A stretch of 64,000 bases of DNA from Nitrospiraceae bacterium (GTDB lineage Bacteria > Nitrospirota > Nitrospiria > Nitrospirales > Nitrospiraceae): NCBI GenBank assembly GCA_019637075.1, contig JAHBWI010000002.1:434001-498000 (forward strand). The letters run 5' to 3'. Numbering within the stretch: the stretch's first letter is position 1; each line of letters opens with the position of its first letter. A program made the translations under genes and the position numbers. This document shows, piece by piece, positions 59,961 to 64,000 of this stretch. The notes under the pieces were generated by a model. It was not told the origin of the DNA. It was given only the letters and a program-made list of their open reading frames with translations, and did no database searches.

Positions 59961-60992
59961 TCACGAGGCCGCCGAGCCTCGATAGCCTTGCGGGTTCATG
60001 CTCTGCCAGCGCCAGGTATCGGCACACATGGCATCGAGTTCGCGCTCCGCCCGCCAGTGCAATCGCGCGGCGGCCCGAGCCGGGTCGGCGTAACACGAGG
60101 CCACATCACCGGGACGACGATCGGCAATGCGATACGGTACGGACTTGCCGCTGGCCTTCTCGAACGCCTTCACGATGTCCAGCACGCTGTAGCCCTTGCC
60201 TGTGCCGAGGTTCACCGTCAGGCAGGTATCAGGCTCCCGCAACGTCCCGAGCGCATCGAGCGCCTTCAGATGGCCCAAGGCCAGGTCGACCACATGGATG
60301 AAGTCGCGTACGCCGGTCCCATCCGGTGTCGGATAGTCGCCGCCCCACACGTTCAACCGTTCCAGCCGCCCGACCGCGACCTGCGCCACGAAGGGCAACA
60401 GATTGTTCGGGACGCCCTGCGGGTCCTCGCCGATCAACCCGCTGGCATGAGCGCCGACCGGATTGAAGTAGCGGAGGATCGCCAATCGCCACGACTGGTC
60501 GCTGCCGTGCAGGTCGCGCAAAATCTCTTCAATCATCAGCTTGGTCCGGCCATAGGGATTGGTGGCAGACAGCGGGTGCTCTTCCGTCAGCGGCAGGCGC
60601 TGCGGTTCGCCGTAGACCGTGGCGGACGAGCTGAACACGAGCGTCTTCACGCCGCACTCGCGCATTGCCTCCAGCAGCCGCAGCGTGCCGACGACGTTGT
60701 TATCGTAATAGGCCAGGGGTTGTTGAACCGATTCCCCGACCGCCTTCAGCCCCGCGAAGTGAATGACGGCGGTCGCGCGACTTTCGCGCAAGGCTGCGAC
60801 CAGCGCCTCTCGCCGGCGGATATCGCCGCGAATCAGCCGGACCTTCATGCCGGTAATCCGCTCAACCCGGGCCAGGGCTTCGGGATGGCTGTTGGAAAAA
60901 TTGTCGAATACCGTGACCGCATGTCCTGCCTGGAGCAATTCCACGCAGGTGTGCGACCCGATATAGCCGGCTCCGCCTGTCACCAAAATCAT
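59961..60992 (-). CDS. galE: UDP-glucose 4-epimerase
   Basis: 343 residues, the usual length. The NAD loop is TGGAGYIG (5-12), a FDNFSNSH strand follows, and the active-site pair is SSATVYG (Ser) and NPYGRTK (Tyr-x3-Lys). VRDFIHVVDLALGH and NLGTGKGYSVLD complete the family pattern. It interconverts UDP-glucose and UDP-galactose for envelope sugars. The ATG is at the start of MILVTGG. Confidence 0.95.
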   Translation of the reverse strand: MILVTGGAGYIGSHTCVELLQAGHAVTVFDNFSNSHPEALARVERITGMKVRLIRGDIRRREALVAALRESRATAVIHFAGLKAVGESVQQPLAYYDNNVVGTLRLLEAMRECGVKTLVFSSSATVYGEPQRLPLTEEHPLSATNPYGRTKLMIEEILRDLHGSDQSWRLAILRYFNPVGAHASGLIGEDPQGVPNNLLPFVAQVAVGRLERLNVWGGDYPTPDGTGVRDFIHVVDLALGHLKALDALGTLREPDTCLTVNLGTGKGYSVLDIVKAFEKASGKSVPYRIADRRPGDVASCYADPARAAARLHWRAERELDAMCADTWRWQSMNPQGYRGSAAS

Positions 60993-61132
60993 GCAGTGCT
61001 ACCTCACGGTCATGATTGCCATGCGGGTCCGTCCCCGCCCTTCCACAACCTGAGCCTAGCGGGCAAGAGCCCGCCGGTCAAGAATCGGCGCGCTTCCCGC
61101 CTTCGCCGGCCTATCAACCGCCAGGAACCCGG

Positions 61133-61699
61133 CTAGGACTTGACCCGCGTGAGCGTGTTGCTGTCTCGATGGTGGAACAGTTCTTTTCGGCCCGGCATGC
61201 GGAGTTGCGTATCTTCCTCATACCGCATCCGCTCGCGGTCGAGCAGCGTAACCGTCAATTCATAACGTTCCGTCTTAAATTCCCGATCCAAGAACTTATT
61301 CGAACAGATGCCGTACGTCGGCGAGCCCACGTCCGCCGCCAGCGAGAACGAAGTGGCTGTCGGTTCGGCTGTCCCTCCCGCAAGGATCGTCACGCCGCGC
61401 GGCACCATGAAACAGCGCAGCACCTGCTTGTCCGCCGGATCCCAGAGCCAATAGCCCAATTCCTCATGGAACGGCTGGTCTTCCCCGACACGCCAGGCGG
61501 TCGTCGCATACCGCAACCCATAGAGCACCTGTTCGTGATTCCGCACCGGCCCGAACGGATCGAACGTCATGCGTTCCCGAAACTTGTTCTCTTCCGTCCC
61601 GCGACCATCCGACGGGGCGATGTCCTCTCCCTTGGTTCCTTCCCACACCCCGGCCAAGGCCGCCAAAGGCCCCAACTGCGCCACCACATCCTGACTCAT
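61133..61699 (-). CDS. Nitrobindin-like haem-binding beta-barrel protein
   Basis: 188 residues. The start LAALAGVWEGTKGED matches the THAP4/nitrobindin family GxWxGxG strand, followed by a ten-strand barrel pattern. Nitrobindins bind ferric haem through a C-terminal His and react with NO or peroxynitrite; here a FHHRDSN segment near the end could provide it. The 240-base gap to the CBS gene separates them in opposite directions. A GGAGGAGAG ribosome site precedes the ATG. Confidence 0.8.
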   Translation of the reverse strand: MSQDVVAQLGPLAALAGVWEGTKGEDIAPSDGRGTEENKFRERMTFDPFGPVRNHEQVLYGLRYATTAWRVGEDQPFHEELGYWLWDPADKQVLRCFMVPRGVTILAGGTAEPTATSFSLAADVGSPTYGICSNKFLDREFKTERYELTVTLLDRERMRYEEDTQLRMPGRKELFHHRDSNTLTRVKS

Positions 61700-61834
61700 C
61701 GGTTCTCTCCTCCATCAGTAACGTCCGGTACCTTCCCCGGCTCCTTGCCGGGTCGATGCGCCCACTTGTGCCACAGGCCGCCGGTCAATACAAGCGGGCG
61801 AGACCCGCGGCGCGCCTGCCGGCAGTTGCGCCTA

Positions 61835-61863
61835 TTGACTGACTCTCGAACCGCGACTATTCT
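61835..61863 (+). promoter_or_regulatory. Candidate sigma-70 promoter of the CBS-protein gene
   Basis: TTGACT (61835-61840), 17-base spacer, TATTCT (61858-61863), about 75 bases before the ATG at 61940. A short stem, CCCGGC-TCCTT-GCCGGG (61736-61752), lies upstream toward the nitrobindin-like gene. Confidence 0.5.
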
Positions 61864-61939
61864 GAAACCTATATCGTCTTATTACCGTTCAATCGCAAGC
61901 GCCACGAGCCGGCCGGCCTCGCGTCGCAAAGGAGTCGTC

Positions 61940-62785
61940 ATGACGGGACCATCGGGACCGCGTGTCAGCGAGTATATGCACCGCCAATTGGAGACCCTAT
62001 CTGAGGAAACCACCGCCGCCGTCGCGGCCGCCCGCATGCGGGACCAACGGATCGGCTCGCTGCTGGTCGAGTCGCTCAATCGCCCGCAACGCGATTGCCG
62101 GATCACCGGCATCGTGACCGAAACCGACCTCATCGTGAAGGTCATGGCGAAGGGACTCGACGCCTCGACGACCACGCTCGGACAGATCATGAGCAGCCCG
62201 CTCCTCACCATCGCGGCGGATCGGCCCATGCTCGATAGCGGCCATCTGATGGACCAGCGTCACGTGCGCCACCTGGCGGTCACCGAAGGGAACGACATCG
62301 TCGGCATCGTCTCGGTGCGGGACCTCGTTCGGCACTTCATGCAGGCCGACAGCGGCCCCGTGCAGGCACTCAACGACGTGTACCGCCCCTTGAGCATCCT
62401 CATGCGCACGGACATCGCGACGATCGATACGCGCGATTCGCTGGCCTCGGCCATCGAGGTGATGGCGGCGCGCAAAATCGGTTCCGTGTTCGTGCGCGAA
62501 GCGGGCGAGTTGGTCGGCATTCTGACCGAGACCGACATCGTGCGCCGGGCCATGGCGGAAAAGAACGATCCGAAGACCGTCACGGTCGGTTCCCTGCTGA
62601 CCTATCCCCTGCTCGATATCGACGTGAACCGTTCCATCCGCGACGCCTGCGAAGTCATGACCAAACAGCAGGTGCGGCACCTGGCCGTGACGGATAAGCA
62701 AAAGATCGTCGGCGTCATTTCGATTCGCGATCTGGTCAAGATGGCCGCCGCGCGCGACCGACCGGAATTTTTGCGGCGAAGCTAA
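61940..62785 (+). CDS. Four-CBS-domain protein
   Basis: 281 residues consisting of two CBS pairs (about 5-125 and 140-275) and nothing else. Repeated core motifs such as GIVTETDLIVKVM, RHLAVTEGNDIVGIVSVRDLV, GILTETDIVRRAM and RHLAVTDKQKIVGVISIRDLV show the internal duplication. Stand-alone CBS proteins sense adenosine nucleotides and control partner enzymes or transporters. AAAGGAG precedes ATG 61940, which rules out a longer in-frame start. It is followed 57 bases later by a diheme cytochrome c on the same strand. Confidence 0.92.
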   Translation: MTGPSGPRVSEYMHRQLETLSEETTAAVAAARMRDQRIGSLLVESLNRPQRDCRITGIVTETDLIVKVMAKGLDASTTTLGQIMSSPLLTIAADRPMLDSGHLMDQRHVRHLAVTEGNDIVGIVSVRDLVRHFMQADSGPVQALNDVYRPLSILMRTDIATIDTRDSLASAIEVMAARKIGSVFVREAGELVGILTETDIVRRAMAEKNDPKTVTVGSLLTYPLLDIDVNRSIRDACEVMTKQQVRHLAVTDKQKIVGVISIRDLVKMAAARDRPEFLRRS

Positions 62786-62842
62786 GGGGCCCGGAACAAG
62801 CGACTGGGGTGCTGACACTCTCGCTGCCTCGATGGTGCAGCC

Positions 62843-63625
62843 ATGGCACGATCGGCCGGCCGATTCGCTCGTCTATCGATTCTCTCGCTGATCCTCTGTG
62901 GGCCGACGCTCGCGGGGCCGACCGATGCCGGAGTCCCCGAGCAGAAGCCGCAGCTCGGGGCACAGGCAGAAGCGGGGCGAAACATCTTCAACGGGGTCGG
63001 GCGCTGCTCCACTTGCCATGGCCTGGACGCAGTCCACGACCAGCTTCCCTCCGATCTTTCTCCGAACCTGCGCAAAACCGTCGCGGCGATGAATCCCCCG
63101 CCTTCCGACCTTCGGAACCGGTCAAGGCTCACGCTCGCCACCGATAAGCAGCGCTTCGACGTGATCCGGCACGGCAGGCTCCGCACCGCCATGCACCCGA
63201 TTTCCGAGGCGGCCCTGTCCGACGAACAGATCCTGTCGCTCCTGGCCTACCTCGCCGCGCTCCGGCAGAATGGAACACACGAGGCGCCGACCAAGCCGGC
63301 CAGTGCGCCCGCCGGCGACATCGCATCCGGACAGCGCCTGTTCCACGAACTCGGCGGCTGCTACATCTGCCATGGGCTGGAAGGAAACCCTGCGAATCGA
63401 CCGAAGCTCTCCGACAAACTGCGCCAGGAACTCGCGCGACTGCAGCCGCCCCCCACCGACCTGCGCAATCTCGATCAGCTCAAGACCAGCGACGACCTGG
63501 AGCGATTCCGCAGCATCAAGTACGGCCACCCCGGCACGGCCATGTTCCCGAAGAAACTCTTGCGGGACGAGGACATCTGGGACCTGATCGCGTACATCGA
63601 TACGTTGCCCAACGCCAAACGCTGA
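62843..63625 (+). CDS. Exported diheme cytochrome c with internal duplication
   Basis: 260 residues. A signal peptide (about 1-25) is followed by two similar halves, each a mono-haem cytochrome c domain: haem sites CSTCH (55-59) and CYICH (173-177), with candidate axial Met in TAMHP and TAMFP. Both halves share PPPSDLRN/PPPTDLRN and DE-I-LLAY/DLIAY, so they arose by duplication. It should carry electrons in the periplasm. Downstream of the four-CBS gene, probably in the same transcript. Confidence 0.9.
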   Translation: MARSAGRFARLSILSLILCGPTLAGPTDAGVPEQKPQLGAQAEAGRNIFNGVGRCSTCHGLDAVHDQLPSDLSPNLRKTVAAMNPPPSDLRNRSRLTLATDKQRFDVIRHGRLRTAMHPISEAALSDEQILSLLAYLAALRQNGTHEAPTKPASAPAGDIASGQRLFHELGGCYICHGLEGNPANRPKLSDKLRQELARLQPPPTDLRNLDQLKTSDDLERFRSIKYGHPGTAMFPKKLLRDEDIWDLIAYIDTLPNAKR

Positions 63626-63652
63626 GGCACAGGAACGATGGGCACGGTCGTC

Positions 63653-64000
63653 TTACAGGGCAGGAGCTTTTCTCGGCGGGACGGTGGAGGTCCGGACGTG
63701 CTCGGGGCGAAACCCCAGGCCGATCAGCCTTGCGGGAATACGCTGAAGCCACGGGAACCGGGCCAGCAGCGTGAGCGCCAACGGCGGCACCAGCGGCGCC
63801 TGGTCATCGAGCACCCGTTTGATCACCCGATCCTGAACCGCAAGCTGCATCCGTTGAGTCATCCGCGTGGGCCAGCTCCGGCGTTGCTGCACAAGACGCA
63901 ACTCATCCGGCGAGAGACGATCTTCCCTGAGTGAATCCGACAAGAGATTGGCCGTCGCCACCGCATCTTGAATCGCCAGGTTGATGCCGACCCCGCCGAC
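63653..64000 (-). CDS. C-terminal part of an FAD-dependent monooxygenase (start outside window)
   Basis: The frame is open to the last base and encodes at least 115 residues. The first visible residues, VGGVGINLAIQDAVATANLL, match the second FAD-binding motif (GGxGxNxxIQDA) of UbiH/PHBH-type flavin monooxygenases, followed by helices typical of their C-terminus, ending in Pro/Lys-rich tail. The substrate cannot be seen. It is convergent with the diheme cytochrome gene, 27 bases away. Confidence 0.75.
   Translation of the reverse strand, partial: VGGVGINLAIQDAVATANLLSDSLREDRLSPDELRLVQQRRSWPTRMTQRMQLAVQDRVIKRVLDDQAPLVPPLALTLLARFPWLQRIPARLIGLGFRPEHVRTSTVPPRKAPAL

Noticed and set aside
61016-61939. 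Upstream extension of the four-CBS gene
   Set aside because: Overlaps the nitrobindin-like gene on the other strand; the promoter and ribosome site at 61835-61939 support the start at 61940.
1-64000. tRNA, rRNA, CRISPR, insertion sequence or prophage
   Set aside because: None found by eye: no cloverleaf-like segments, direct-repeat arrays, transposase or integrase motifs.

Overview
The window is GC-rich, tightly packed bacterial DNA with short intergenic gaps, frequent ATGA/TGATG-type overlaps and a very high density of signalling proteins. The mix suggests a chemolithotrophic Nitrospirota bacterium, most probably Nitrospira-like: four sensor histidine kinases, single receivers, c-type haem proteins, a CbbQ-type ATPase, the paired rSAM/selenodomain-associated glycosyltransferases and a Grx4/BolA pair. 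That assignment is an inference from content; no rRNA or marker gene is present. I see no tRNA, rRNA, CRISPR array, insertion sequence or prophage.

Layout. 1-7 kb: partial gene, glycine-zipper lipoprotein, YggU, CbbQ-like ATPase, a large hybrid histidine kinase and a YkgJ-DUF2156 fusion. 7-15.1 kb: a diguanylate cyclase, then a one-direction run of ATP-grasp-like protein, glutaredoxin, lysine 2,3-aminomutase, dCTP deaminase, small membrane protein, two glycosyltransferases and an SDR, closed by a convergent BolA-Grx4 pair. 15.8-21.2 kb: a small exported protein made as its own transcript, then a receiver, a Rossmann-fold/histidine-kinase fusion, a membrane histidine kinase and a Tll0287-like haem protein, with overlapping genes; this looks like a redox or ligand sensing module and is the most unusual part of the window. 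21.3-25.4 kb: PBP1B, bactofilin and an AI-2E-type permease (cell-envelope operon). 25.5-31 kb: FadL-type porin, hybrid kinase, sodium/solute symporter.

31-48 kb is mixed: lipase lipoprotein, NmrA protein, ankyrin/Pro-rich/putative barrel protein, glutathionyl-hydroquinone reductase, FKBP, a receiver-ATPase fusion, a collagen-like lipoprotein coupled to a TIM-barrel-like exported protein, SDR plus AEC transporter, a GNAT/C39-like/lipoprotein operon, HEAT protein, Tag glycosylase, HDOD protein. 48.5-64 kb: two HI0933-type flavoproteins around a serine hydrolase, a cytochrome P450, DUF488 and aldo/keto reductase, an anchored four-repeat protein, fatty acid hydroxylase, HAD acid phosphatase, OmpH-like lipoprotein, RF3, GalE, a nitrobindin-like protein divergent from a four-CBS protein and a diheme cytochrome c, and the C-terminal end of an FAD monooxygenase.

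Functional calls rest on motifs I can read in the translations and on family knowledge; no database search was run. Promoters and hairpins were found by eye and are candidates.
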